Below, piece by piece: positions 30,315 through 40,490 of a stretch of 64,000 nt of DNA (within the stretch, counting starts at the first letter, position 1; each line of letters opens with the position of its first letter). A model generated the notes under the pieces. The model was not told where the DNA came from, made no database searches, and saw nothing but the letters and a program-made list of their open reading frames with translations. This stretch comes from Tetrapisispora phaffii CBS 4417 (Eukaryota; Ascomycota; Saccharomycetes; Saccharomycetales; Saccharomycetaceae). The stretch is from contig NC_016526.1 in the NCBI RefSeq assembly GCF_000236905.1, positions 434,001-498,000 of the forward strand, given 5' to 3'. A program made the position numbers and the translations under genes.

Positions 30315-32396
30315 ATGATGGAATATTTTAATGTTTCTAATTATAATACCGATGTTGTTTTGAATTATTTTAATTCCTTTTCTTTAAATGGTACTTTCAA
30401 TGAATATAATGCTACTAATTATGAATTCATAACACAATATATACAACGATATGGTGTTTTTCAATCCATCTATGATTATTTGATGAATGGTTTAATAATT
30501 CCAATTTATTTAGTCTTTCAAAGGATTTTTCAAGTACCAAATTTGTTGGATTCAATTGTAAGAGTTCTGCTTTATTTGTTCAGCAATTATGCTGCCGGTC
30601 TAATTATATCATACATTTTTATTAATAGGTTAATTGTGATGTCCTCATTGAGATCTAATACTAATAAAGTAGTTCTTCCTAAATCATCGAAGTGGTTATT
30701 ACACCTCTCTGCTATTGTTCCGCTATTATATTTACTATTACAATCCTTGACACAAATTAATTTCGTCAAAATAGAACACATTAATGCACTACATACTGAT
30801 GTCTATTTACCAATGACTTTTGCATTATTATTGTATTCTCAATGCATCGAGTTTTTTTATAATTTTACTACAAATAGTAAATTACTGGAAAAAAATGATA
30901 ACTCAACTCTAGAATTGTCATTACAATTATACACCATGAATGCATCCTATGCATTATTTCAGAAACAATCTCATGGGTTTATATCACTTGATATCGATTT
31001 TATTATCATTGATAGAATAGGGATCCATATAATAGAATTATTTGGTCTCAGAAGATATAGGTTGTTAGAGAATTCAGCTGTTAATATTACCCAATTATTG
31101 GCATTGCTATATGAATCATCAATATATGGAATATTATCAATTCCTTTCTATACATTATTCAAGTGCAGTACAAAAATTATTTCATTATTTACTATTTTAT
31201 TAATTTTTACTATCCAATGCTTAAAATGGTTTGTCGAATACTTATCTGCCCCATTCATCAATCTGATAAAATCAACACAAAACTCTACAATCAATAAATC
31301 CCCAATACATTTATTTACGGATATTAGAAAGAATTTATATTATGATCCAGAACAAGAGTTCATTTCGTTCTTATACAATCTATTATTACTAACCTGTAAT
31401 GGAGGTAATATCATATCAACTGATACAGACAGTTTCATTTTACGCGGTGAGGAATTGTTGATGAAGGACTCAGCTGCTTCTAAAACTCTCCATATTCCCG
31501 AATTAAATAATAAATTTATGGTTAGCGGCTATTTAAACGAATTATCCACAATTCCAGATGATTTGATTTTATCTTCTTCATCCGCCAACACACTTCCTGC
31601 AAAAAATAGTAAAAACCTTAGAGGCATATCATCATCTATTATTGTAAGGATAAAAATGATATTTACAATTGTAAAAAAATTATGTTTATCATTTATGTTT
31701 TTTGGTTATCATAACAATAACCTTATTAATCATACCTTAAAGAATAAAAAACCAACCAACAAGAAGTCAAAAGATTTAAATTTGTATATAACCGAAAAAA
31801 ATTATACAAAATTCTTAACGAGACCAGCAGATGACGCAAATAACAAATATCGAAACTATTTGTTACTACCGGATGAAGATGTAACAAGAGATTTTGATCT
31901 GGAGTTATTTCAAGAATTGAATGATAAATACAATAAAGACAAGCATATAAAGTACGAATACTTAAAAGACGATCCTGAGGAATTAAAAGAAGAACTAGTA
32001 AGTATTTTAATACCAGACAATAATGAGCAACCGAATTCATCCCACTTACCACAAATATGGGAAGGCATTGCGACTAACATGCGACTAACAAGATCCCAGT
32101 TTGGATCAAGATATCCAGAAAGAGTATTTGAACAAACTGTTCTAGAACGTCGCCAATTTTGTCAAACACTTAGTCAAGAACTTTCAGATCCTGTCATCGA
32201 TGAGTATGAAGAGGAGGAACAGTATTCGACTTTATGCCTTATCTGCAGGTTTAATAAACGGTCAATAATCCTATGGCCTTGTAGATGTTTATCTTGTTGT
32301 GACATGTGCAGAGATTCATTAGGGCACAAAGGGTTTCAGAAGTGCTTTACTTGTGATTCTGAGGTTAATGGATATAGTATTGTACATAATGTTTAA
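30315..32396 (+). CDS. ASI1: Asi1-type inner-nuclear-membrane RING ubiquitin ligase
   Basis: A 693-residue membrane protein with a lumenal N-terminus bearing NVS, NGT and NAT sequons. About five hydrophobic segments lie between residues 50 and 310 (for example VLLYLFSNYAAGLIISYIF and LFTILLIFTIQCLKWF). A long cytoplasmic or nucleoplasmic region leads to a C-terminal RING-like finger (about 640-685) with CLIC, CRC, CCDMC and CFTC cysteine pairs. This is the layout of the ohnologs Asi1 and Asi3. With Asi2 they form the Asi E3 complex that degrades unprocessed Stp1/Stp2 and mislocalised membrane proteins. Convergence with ADE16/17 matches YMR119W-YMR120C, favouring ASI1 over ASI3. Two adjacent ATGs open the frame; the first is used. 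Confidence 0.88.
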   Translation: MMEYFNVSNYNTDVVLNYFNSFSLNGTFNEYNATNYEFITQYIQRYGVFQSIYDYLMNGLIIPIYLVFQRIFQVPNLLDSIVRVLLYLFSNYAAGLIISYIFINRLIVMSSLRSNTNKVVLPKSSKWLLHLSAIVPLLYLLLQSLTQINFVKIEHINALHTDVYLPMTFALLLYSQCIEFFYNFTTNSKLLEKNDNSTLELSLQLYTMNASYALFQKQSHGFISLDIDFIIIDRIGIHIIELFGLRRYRLLENSAVNITQLLALLYESSIYGILSIPFYTLFKCSTKIISLFTILLIFTIQCLKWFVEYLSAPFINLIKSTQNSTINKSPIHLFTDIRKNLYYDPEQEFISFLYNLLLLTCNGGNIISTDTDSFILRGEELLMKDSAASKTLHIPELNNKFMVSGYLNELSTIPDDLILSSSSANTLPAKNSKNLRGISSSIIVRIKMIFTIVKKLCLSFMFFGYHNNNLINHTLKNKKPTNKKSKDLNLYITEKNYTKFLTRPADDANNKYRNYLLLPDEDVTRDFDLELFQELNDKYNKDKHIKYEYLKDDPEELKEELVSILIPDNNEQPNSSHLPQIWEGIATNMRLTRSQFGSRYPERVFEQTVLERRQFCQTLSQELSDPVIDEYEEEEQYSTLCLICRFNKRSIILWPCRCLSCCDMCRDSLGHKGFQKCFTCDSEVNGYSIVHNV

Positions 32397-32657
32397 TATT
32401 TTTCTTTATGATTTTATTTCTTTTTAACAGGTACTATACTTATTTTGAAAAATAATAAACTGCATATATTAACCTGTAAATTATTTGATAGTTTCCAATA
32501 AATATACTAATTGTAAACTATATGTTAAATATAACAAGAAAATAATACGATAAGAATATATACTACATTATTCGATAAACTTTATCTTATTAAAGGCATT
32601 AAGTAAATATAATAAAAGTATTTGACATTAGGGTTTCATTAAATCACTGAATATATA

Positions 32658-34436
32658 TCAATGGTGGAATAGACGACATGGATTCTCAATATATATCAAA
32701 TCCTTTGAATCTGCAACTTTGAAAATTTCTTTATCCATAACAGAACCTGTAGGAGCACAAATATATTTGACACCAGATCTGACAGCTCTGTAGACATTGT
32801 CTGGAAATGGGAAGAATGCATCTGATGACAATGAGACATTATTTAATTTCGATAACCATTCTTTTCTTTCCTCAATCGATAAAGGTTCAGGGATTACTTC
32901 AAACTTAGAATCAAAGTCCTCTTTTTCAGGTCCTTCAGTTGGGATTTGATCTGTAACGTACACATCGATCGCATTGGATTTTGATGGTTTCTTAGTACCT
33001 TTAGCAAATTTAAAAGCCAAAACTTTTGGATGTTGTCTTAACCACCAGTTATCTGCTTTATCAGCAGCTAGCCTAGTACAATGGATTCTTGACTGTTGGC
33101 CCGCACCTAAACCGATAACCATACCGCTTTTAGCGAAACAAACAGAATTTGATTGCGTGTATTTAACTGTTATGGAAGCTACAATTAAGTCAAGGATGGC
33201 AGATTCCGTCAATGTTTTGTTTTTAGATACAACTTCCCTAAATGAGTATTGATTAATAATTGCATTGTTTCTCTTTTGTTGTAAATTAACACCATAAACG
33301 GTTCTTGTTTCCATTAAACCTGGTTCATAATTTGGATCAATTTGAAATATACAGTATTTACCATTTTTCTTTTTCTTCAGGATTTCCAAAGCTTCTGGCT
33401 CATAACCAGGAGCAATGACACCATCTGAAACTTCAGTAGAAATAATTTGTGCGGTTGGAACATCGACAATATTGGATAAAGCAATCCAATCGCCGAAAGA
33501 TGACATTCTATCAGCACCACGGGCTCTTGCATATGCACATGCCAATGGAGATAAGTTTTCTATATTCTTAACAAAATATACTTGTTTTTCGACATCAGAG
33601 AGAGGTAAACCAACGGCTGCGCCTGCTGGAGAAACGTGTTTAAACGAAGCGGCAGCTGGTAAATTCAAAGACGCCGACAATTCTTTGACTAACGGCCATG
33701 AATTCAAAGCATCCAACAAGTTAATGTAACTAGGAGTACCGCATAACACTTTAAACGGCAATTCTTCTTGTAAGGAGACATATGCTTGTGCTGGTCTTTG
33801 ATGTGGATTACAACCATAACGTAAAGGCAACTGTGATTTATCTTCCGAGTATTGTTTTCTAAAGAAATCAGAAATTGCTGAGTCGTAATCTGCGGTATGT
33901 TCAAATGCTTTCAAAGCTAACGTATTCCTTAGCTCTTGAGAAACTTTCCCATCCGTTGATAAATCCTTCAAGAACATGGCATAATCGCTTGGATCCGACA
34001 AGATTGTGACTCTCGAATGATTTTTTGCAGCTGCCCTTAGTAAAGTTACTCCACCAATATCTATTTCTTCGACTGCTTCTGCCATAGTAGCTCCAATCTT
34101 TGCGATAGTTTCTTTAAAAGGGTACAAATTGCAAACCACGAAATCAATTTTTTCAATGTTTTGTTTCTTCAAATCATCTTCATCACTCTCTAAGTTTCTT
34201 GCTAAGATACCACCGTGAACAGCTGGATGCAACGTTTTAACTCTACCACCTAGCATTTCTGGAGCATGTGTGACATCTGAAACATCTTCAACTGGGAAAC
34301 CTGCTTCCTTTACCATCTGCGCCGTGCCACCCGAAGCCAAGATCCTGACATTATTCTCGACCAAGCCTTTAGCTAAGTCTAAAAGACCTGTCTTATCGTA
34401 TACCGATAGAATAGCAGTTTGTCTATAATTTGGCAT
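32658..34436 (-). CDS. ADE17: AICAR transformylase / IMP cyclohydrolase (Ade16/Ade17)
   Basis: A 592-residue bifunctional PurH enzyme doing the last two steps of IMP synthesis: formylation of AICAR from 10-formyl-THF, then ring closure. The N-terminal MGS-like cyclohydrolase domain (about 1-195) shows the [29 protein letters not shown] and [12 protein letters not shown] motifs. The C-terminal transformylase domain has the [11 protein letters not shown] active-site block with its Lys-His pair, [22 protein letters not shown] and the terminal [18 protein letters not shown]. Length equals the yeast enzymes (591-592). In S. cerevisiae ADE16 and ADE17 are ohnologs; the ASI1 neighbour and NCW1/PKR1 beyond point to ADE17, but SED5 nearby fits ADE16, so the symbol is positional. 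No Bas1/Gcn4 TGACTC was seen just upstream. Confidence 0.93.
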   Translation of the reverse strand: MPNYRQTAILSVYDKTGLLDLAKGLVENNVRILASGGTAQMVKEAGFPVEDVSDVTHAPEMLGGRVKTLHPAVHGGILARNLESDEDDLKKQNIEKIDFVVCNLYPFKETIAKIGATMAEAVEEIDIGGVTLLRAAAKNHSRVTILSDPSDYAMFLKDLSTDGKVSQELRNTLALKAFEHTADYDSAISDFFRKQYSEDKSQLPLRYGCNPHQRPAQAYVSLQEELPFKVLCGTPSYINLLDALNSWPLVKELSASLNLPAAASFKHVSPAGAAVGLPLSDVEKQVYFVKNIENLSPLACAYARARGADRMSSFGDWIALSNIVDVPTAQIISTEVSDGVIAPGYEPEALEILKKKKNGKYCIFQIDPNYEPGLMETRTVYGVNLQQKRNNAIINQYSFREVVSKNKTLTESAILDLIVASITVKYTQSNSVCFAKSGMVIGLGAGQQSRIHCTRLAADKADNWWLRQHPKVLAFKFAKGTKKPSKSNAIDVYVTDQIPTEGPEKEDFDSKFEVIPEPLSIEERKEWLSKLNNVSLSSDAFFPFPDNVYRAVRSGVKYICAPTGSVMDKEIFKVADSKDLIYIENPCRLFHH

Positions 34437-36196
34437 TGTATTTCTTCCAACGTGAGCTTATATTATTTTATGTAAGAATGCAAAAATCATACACCAATTG
34501 CAATTTATATATCAATTGAAGGTGATAACAGTGTATCTTATACAATAATGATGTAATATTGAGAGCACAATTGTTCAATTTGATATAAGTGCTTTTAGTT
34601 TATAGTGGAGTATAAAAATATATTATAAACTAGTTACAGTTTTAATCTTTTCAATTATTTGTACCTATGTGGGTTCTTTTCAAAGAGGAACAGGGTAACA
34701 ACAAATATGAGAAAAAAGAGACTAGTGGTAAACGACAGAGAAATATGCGCACAAACTGTTGTACAAAACAGAGTATATATAAGAAACTATTTGTTAGTGT
34801 AACTGTCTGGGTTAGCATGGGCTGGGTCGCAGGGAAGGGTGGATCGTAATGCATTGAACAAGAGATAGAGAGGCTTGAAGAGCCTCACCCTCAGCCATCA
34901 GAGGGAGTGAGCGAAGTTTGCAAGATCTAGTATGACTAGTAGTAGTAGCCCTGGAATTAGTATGTGAAGTGCTGTATGGAAACGGCAATTGCAACACATG
35001 GCATGACGAGATCTCGCGACAGATCTACAAGAAATTATAAACCGAACAGCCTCATGACATTACCCTGATATAATGCACTCAACAGCCACAACATGTATCA
35101 TATATATATAGACGTTGAGAGCCAGCGTGAATAGTTTTGGGATGTGGTAATTTTGTTCATCGCTAATCTCTCTGGTTACAATTTCGTGTATTTTGTGGTT
35201 CTTGTACAACTAATATCACCACTGCAATAGATCTGGCAATAAACGCTCATAACGGAAAAAAAACCCGCAGCCAATAGCGTAATATCTCACTCTTTATCAT
35301 ATGCTAGACACACCTTTTTGGCAACGCCAGCAAGAGTTCATTGATTGATAGAGCACTCGAAGATGATTGATGGCGATTTCTTAAGTTCAAACTACCTTAG
35401 TAATATTGCTGTATACAGACAGATACATTGAACGAAAACATAATAATGCTGAACTGACTTCACTTTTTAGTAACCAAGATGGTAATTGTCTTGTTTAGGA
35501 AATCTAATTAATGGTTGGTTAACAACGCCTGCTTTTTCTTCTTTTGCCGTTTTCGGACATATAAGTCGAAAAATTTTGCAGTCTCGAGGGTTTTCGAAGC
35601 GTTTTATTGTTTGATTTGGTGAGATCAGTTTCTATATTTAGTGTTTATCCAAAAATAAATATTACTTTGTAGCCATGTAATTACAAATGTTTAAGTGTGA
35701 TAAGCTTCCCAAGCTACTTCAATTTTATGCAGGTTTCGTTGCAACTCTACCTCAATTAGGATCGAGCCTTTTACTGAAAGCAACAGAACTCGAAAAATAA
35801 GAAACAAAAGCCGACTTGTTGCTCGATTTCTTCTACACTTCTTCTAGACCCTTTACTTAAAAGTATCTTTACGTATCAGTTTATTTGATTTTACAACAAC
35901 GTTTCGTAATTATTTTCAATTTTATATTGCTATATTTGGAAACATGCTTAACTTTACTTTCATGTTTTTTCGTAATGTCATATAGGATGATTGTGATGTC
36001 TAGATTGAAACGATTTTTTTATGCCAATTAATTTTAAATGTATATAAAGGGTACAATCATGTTAGTAACTCAAGGTATCTTATATTTGTAAATATGTTAT
36101 GTTAAATGGAAATCTTTTAATTTAAACTCATACAATAATAGATCATCAAAAACCAAAAAAACACAGATCATCTAAGATACATATATTATTAAAGCA
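34437..36196. other. Intergenic ADE16/17 to NCW1-like, GC-richer island
   Basis: About 1.76 kb. S. cerevisiae has RPL15B in this interval; no Rpl15 coding sequence is present. From about 34800 to 35110 base composition is richer in G and C than the surroundings, with hairpins at 34870-34911. TATATATAA at about 34770 lies on its left, and AT-rich sequence resumes on its right. No tRNA, SRP, RNase P or spliceosomal RNA signature was recognised. Confidence 0.5.
34870..34911. other. Two overlapping strong hairpins, possible structured RNA or control element
   Basis: GAGGCT at 34870-34875 pairs with AGCCTC at 34881-34886 over a 5-base loop. A longer stem, CTCA/CCCTC (34884-34892) with GAGGG/TGAG (34901-34911, 2-base bulge), overlaps the first, so the two are mutually exclusive. 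The pairing is seen; whether it is transcribed is unknown. Confidence 0.4.
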
Positions 36197-36469
36197 ATGT
36201 CTTCCTCTTCCGTCTCTTCCAGAAGTTCCGTTTCCACAAACTCTAGATTAGTTTCCACCGGTGTCGTCGCTGCTTCCTCCGTCAGTGCTACTTCTTCTGC
36301 CTCCAGATCTGTCAGTTCCACAGTCTCTTCTCACAGCAGCTCTCATAAATCTACTAAGACTTCCAACAGTGCTCCTTCCAACGTGGTCGGTAAGCCACTT
36401 TCCTGGAAATACGCTACCATGATCGGTGCTGTTGTTGTCGGTTCTTTTGCTCTAAGCGCTGGTTTATAA
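36197..36469 (+). CDS. NCW1: Small Ser/Thr-rich protein like YMR122W-A (Ncw1)
   Basis: A 90-residue protein, about 40 percent serine in the first 60 residues, ending in a hydrophobic C-terminal segment (YATMIGAVVVGSFALSAGL). It uses strongly preferred codons throughout (GTC, TCC, GCT, GGT), like ASC1 in this window, which indicates high expression. Its position between ADE17 and PKR1 is that of YMR122W-A, named NCW1 as a cell-wall-linked protein of unknown function. No clear N-terminal signal peptide is seen from this ATG, so it may be tail-anchored or use an atypical signal. The name rests on position, size and composition. RPL15, expected next to it, is missing. Confidence 0.65.
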   Translation: MSSSSVSSRSSVSTNSRLVSTGVVAASSVSATSSASRSVSSTVSSHSSSHKSTKTSNSAPSNVVGKPLSWKYATMIGAVVVGSFALSAGL

Positions 36470-36909
36470 GAAAGACACCAATAACATCATTTAAATCTAT
36501 AATCATGCGGTAGTTATACTAAGCATCATTTATACATAAGCAAAAAAAAGTTTACAGCCTACATGCCATATTAGAAAGTAGCAACTATATATAATATGTA
36601 TGTATATGTAGCCAATAAAGAACTTTCAATAGTAGTGACATCAATCGATATGACCTTTTCTTCTGTTTAGATGCAGTTTATAATAGCAATTCAGGCACTT
36701 TGCTTGATCTTAAGACGTGATTACCCCGCCATGCTGTGTTTGCCATTGTCTTTTTTCAAAGAACCTACCATTTTTTCAGTTCAATTTACACTACTAAACT
36801 ACTAATGTATAAGTATATACGTCGTAATATCCAAGGTTTGCAATGAGTACTATATATTTTCAATGTCCCAAGAAATACTGCTATCAACCATCACACATAG
36901 CAATTAGTA
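36470..36909. other. Intergenic NCW1-like to PKR1
   Basis: No gene seen; it contains the 3' end of the NCW1-like gene and the PKR1 promoter. Confidence 0.55.
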
Positions 36910-37257
36910 ATGTCATTTTTTGTCGAATTATGGAACAGTGTTTTCACTCCAGGTACTTCACCACAATTAATCATTGCGACAAACTTGTCATTTTTGGCAT
37001 TGATCATAACTTTAATATGGTTAATTGTACAAACTAACGGTAACATACATTTCATTATCCTTCTTTCAATTGCCACAATACTATGGATCACTGTCATTTG
37101 GTTCATCAATGAATTGAAGAGCGTAAAGTTGATGACAAATGAAGAACTAGGCACCGAAGAGACAAAAAACAAAGATGTAAATACAGAGACACAAGCTAAA
37201 AAGGCATCTGGTGTCTCTAAGAGTTCTACTAAAAAAATATCTTCAAGAAAGGTGTGA
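36910..37257 (+). CDS. PKR1: Pkr1, ER factor for V-ATPase assembly
   Basis: A 115-residue protein with the conserved N-terminus FFVELWNSVFTPGTSPQLI, then two membrane segments (about residues 20-42, LIIATNLSFLALIITLIWLI; and 46-66, IHFIILLSIATILWITVIWF), an FINELKSVKL junction and a charged Ser/Lys-rich cytosolic tail. S. cerevisiae Pkr1 (122 residues, YMR123W) works with Vma12, Vma21 and Vma22 to assemble the V0 sector in the ER. Neighbours NCW1-like and EPO1-like match YMR122W-A and YMR124W. The frame is intact; a second frame overlapping its start on the same strand is a shadow. Confidence 0.95.
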   Translation: MSFFVELWNSVFTPGTSPQLIIATNLSFLALIITLIWLIVQTNGNIHFIILLSIATILWITVIWFINELKSVKLMTNEELGTEETKNKDVNTETQAKKASGVSKSSTKKISSRKV

Positions 37258-37825
37258 ATTAGTTAATTGATTTTCCAGATACTGGATGCAATCATCAAAA
37301 CTGCCCACAGACATTTGTTTTCGAAATTGAAAGCAAATTGTTTCTCCATTCCAATATTGCACTGTAGCACCATAGATAAAACATGCGAATATATTTATGT
37401 AAAACTAGTTTATTTAATATACAAGTTCAAGGTTTACCTTGCACTATAAATTTATTTGCTTTTCTCATCTTTACGTGATAGCTAATGTAATCTGATAATT
37501 TCTACAGGTGTTATTTACCAAAAAAAAAACTAACGCTTTCAATTGAAATTTATCAAAGGAATGAAAATGAATAACAAACACCTGAGATAATATACATTGA
37601 AAAGCTTTGAGATAAGGTTTCCTGCAATGTAATAATTGGTCAACCTGTAATCGTTGTCATTAGTTAAACTATAATAGTCTAATATTGCCATTGACAATAT
37701 ATAAAGTAAAGTAGTGCATTTTATTTCTTTGTCTTTTGGAAATATTTGATATACATATATTTGCATAATTACACATATGAATCGTTGTAAGGTAGCTTAA
37801 TCACAAGGATATACAGATTTAAAGA
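37258..37825. other. Intergenic PKR1-EPO1
   Basis: AT-rich; short opposing frames only. Nothing else recognised. Confidence 0.55.
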
Positions 37826-39943
37826 ATGGATGCTGGGTTATCTGCAATTTCACGAAAGGTAGGAGTGCCTACTAAAAAATATAATACTATGCAAGATAAA
37901 ATGAATATAAGGAGAAATTTAATAGATGATGGCACCTATTTACCGAATGTCACAATGAACAATGGGAATGTCAATTCCCAATACAATCCTCAACCAAACA
38001 ATATGATGCAAATGCAATCACAACAACAAGGACCTTCATGTAACAATAGACCGAACTATAATTATTCCGATCAAAATAACTTCAATAATCCACAATATGA
38101 CCCTTCCAAAAATTATAAGATGGCACCAAATATGTATAATCGACCATACAATTCAATGTCGAGTAACAATGTTCAACAGCCAAAATCATTTTCGAATAAT
38201 AGTTCTGTCACTAGCTTTATTAAGAAAACAGGGTCTACTTTATCATTTCCAAGAATGAAGAAAAAAGACAAACATGACGGTTTTGATGATGATGAGGAAG
38301 AAGGTGTGGATTTTGATTTTGATATTAATATATCAAATCCAAAAGAATACTCCTTTAAAGATATCCCTGGAAATATTCATAAGAAAGATATATTCAATCA
38401 TGACTTCTCGATGAATCCAGTAATTCCAACACAATATACCAATGATAAAGGTAGAATGAGTAATTCTCAATATAGGAAGTATAAAATGAGTCAGCAGAAA
38501 AAAAACTTACAAAGTCAGCATGCGATTAACAATCAAACAATTCGATACCAAAATGTGCAGCATACTCAGAAAAATTATCCAAATACATATATGAAAAGTC
38601 ATTCATTAACGAACGTAGGATCAAATTATCCAAATCAACCTAATAATAAAAATATGGTGTATCAGCAACAGCAATATGGAAATAATCAATCTAACTCAAT
38701 GTCTTTAAACAGCTTATATAGAAATAATATTCAATCACAACGAAATTGGAATCAACAGTCGGCTGGTATCCCAAGTGGAAACAATCAACTTACCTCATCT
38801 CCAACAATACCATCCATAGTTATTTCTGAGAATAGAGAAACTATCAAATCTACAGATTTTCAATCCAATTCATCTTATAGTTCAAAAAATAGCGAAAAAA
38901 GTACGACACCTAACACATCTGCCGAATCATTGAACTACAATTTAAATAATACCTATTCTAATAAGCTTGTAATGGATCAGAAAAATTCCCCTCTAAGGAA
39001 TGAGGTATCTAGCACCAGTAACGGAATTACGACGATAGAATCCGAGCAGCGATTGACAACTTTAACCGCACAACTGAAATACAAAACAGATTTATTAGAA
39101 TCACAAGAAAACTTGTTCAAAGAAAAGGAAACTGACTATACTAATCGGATTAAGGTCAAAGATGACAAGATTAACTCCTTAATCAGTTCCAGAGAAGAAG
39201 AAATTGAGTTTGAGGTTAAACAGAAAGAATTGGAATATGAATCAAAATATAATGAACAAAGAGCGGCATTCGAACAAATTATTAGTAAGAAAGATAAAAC
39301 TATTGAGCAGCTTACTGAATATATAGCTTCATTAAATATTGCTAAGGAAATATCACAAGAGAGAGGGGTGTATCAAAATAATGAAACTATTCTAAAAACA
39401 GTCAATGATAATATAACTAATGATATCAAAAAGAATAATGATGTTTATGCAAATTCTTCCGAGAACACAAAAGTTGATCCAATCTCTTGTTCATCAAGCG
39501 TAAATGACCAATCAATAGATAATCGATTGAGTGACAAAGGAAGAAAAATCAGTAACAACAATTTAAATATGGATTACCTAAAAACATTGCAAGCTATTAA
39601 TGAAAAAATTAAAAACAGGGACACAACTGATATTGATGCCATTGTAACTCATGGAAACACGCATGTCAACAGGCTACTGAAGGACAATCAAGCATTGACA
39701 GAAGAATTAACTCTGATTTCTGAAGAATTAGTGAATTCCATTAGCAGAGAGATTTCACTTGACAAGACACTGAAAGAGCTAAAAGAAGCTCATAGAAACA
39801 ACGAACACAGCATATATATATTGAAACAAGAATTAGAAACAGAAATAAGAAAGAAATCCAAAACAATAATTGAGTTGATTAAAAAATTAAATGATGAAAG
39901 AGTGAAGAGGTTTATTGCAGATGAACGTCTGATAACGAACTAA
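37826..39943 (+). CDS. EPO1: Epo1/YLR031W-like coiled-coil protein (ER-polarisome tether family)
   Basis: A 705-residue protein. The first ~340 residues are low complexity, rich in Asn, Gln, Ser, Tyr and Pro, with an acidic GFDDDEEEGVDFDFDINIS patch at about 150-170. Coiled coils are evident at about 405-515 (repeated Glu/Lys heptads around EEEIEFEVKQKELEYE) and at about 590-705. Position between PKR1 and STO1 is that of S. cerevisiae EPO1 (YMR124W, 943 residues), whose ohnolog is YLR031W. Epo1 links cortical ER, through Scs2, to the polarisome at bud tips. The protein here is shorter and could correspond to either ohnolog, since RAD5 (YLR032W) lies two genes away. Function is inferred from position and coiled-coil layout. 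Confidence 0.75.
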   Translation: MDAGLSAISRKVGVPTKKYNTMQDKMNIRRNLIDDGTYLPNVTMNNGNVNSQYNPQPNNMMQMQSQQQGPSCNNRPNYNYSDQNNFNNPQYDPSKNYKMAPNMYNRPYNSMSSNNVQQPKSFSNNSSVTSFIKKTGSTLSFPRMKKKDKHDGFDDDEEEGVDFDFDINISNPKEYSFKDIPGNIHKKDIFNHDFSMNPVIPTQYTNDKGRMSNSQYRKYKMSQQKKNLQSQHAINNQTIRYQNVQHTQKNYPNTYMKSHSLTNVGSNYPNQPNNKNMVYQQQQYGNNQSNSMSLNSLYRNNIQSQRNWNQQSAGIPSGNNQLTSSPTIPSIVISENRETIKSTDFQSNSSYSSKNSEKSTTPNTSAESLNYNLNNTYSNKLVMDQKNSPLRNEVSSTSNGITTIESEQRLTTLTAQLKYKTDLLESQENLFKEKETDYTNRIKVKDDKINSLISSREEEIEFEVKQKELEYESKYNEQRAAFEQIISKKDKTIEQLTEYIASLNIAKEISQERGVYQNNETILKTVNDNITNDIKKNNDVYANSSENTKVDPISCSSSVNDQSIDNRLSDKGRKISNNNLNMDYLKTLQAINEKIKNRDTTDIDAIVTHGNTHVNRLLKDNQALTEELTLISEELVNSISREISLDKTLKELKEAHRNNEHSIYILKQELETEIRKKSKTIIELIKKLNDERVKRFIADERLITN

Positions 39944-40490
39944 AATGAAAGTGACGCATTAGTTATCTATTTAGACTTTATCAATATAGTATTGTTATAT
40001 AAAGAGACGTAACAAAAACCAGAACCTGTTAACGTTTTCTATATAATCAACAGCATTTGTAAACATAATTTAAAAAACATGTAATCATTGTGATATAATA
40101 AAAACCATACAGATATATATAAATTTGAATGAACAGATTATACCGTTAAGTTCTTTGATGTTACCTTTACTGTTGACCTTTAAACTAATTTATTGTATAG
40201 TAACTACAATATCTACACATATCGAATCATTAGCAACGAATATCATTTTTCAATTTGAAAAATTAATATCAAAAACGAAATTTAATGGAAAACTCATTAT
40301 ACCAAAATAAAAAAATAAATAGATATTAATATTCTATTTTATATAGATTTTAAGTAACCACAATTATATTTGGCGATATAAAATTGAAGAAAGTTATTTA
40401 TTATACTATTGTGTATATTCCATTTTTTTTCTTTTAATTATAATATACAAGTAACGTAATTGACAAAATTAGTTGACAAACAAGTAAAAT
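39944..40490. other. Intergenic EPO1-STO1
   Basis: Very AT-rich. A 61-codon frame at 40125-40310 is considered spurious. No intron signals were seen upstream of STO1. Confidence 0.55.

Noticed and set aside
40125..40310. 61-codon frame upstream of STO1 as a lost first exon
   Set aside because: No donor site leads from it to STO1, and STO1 already has its conserved N-terminus at 40491.
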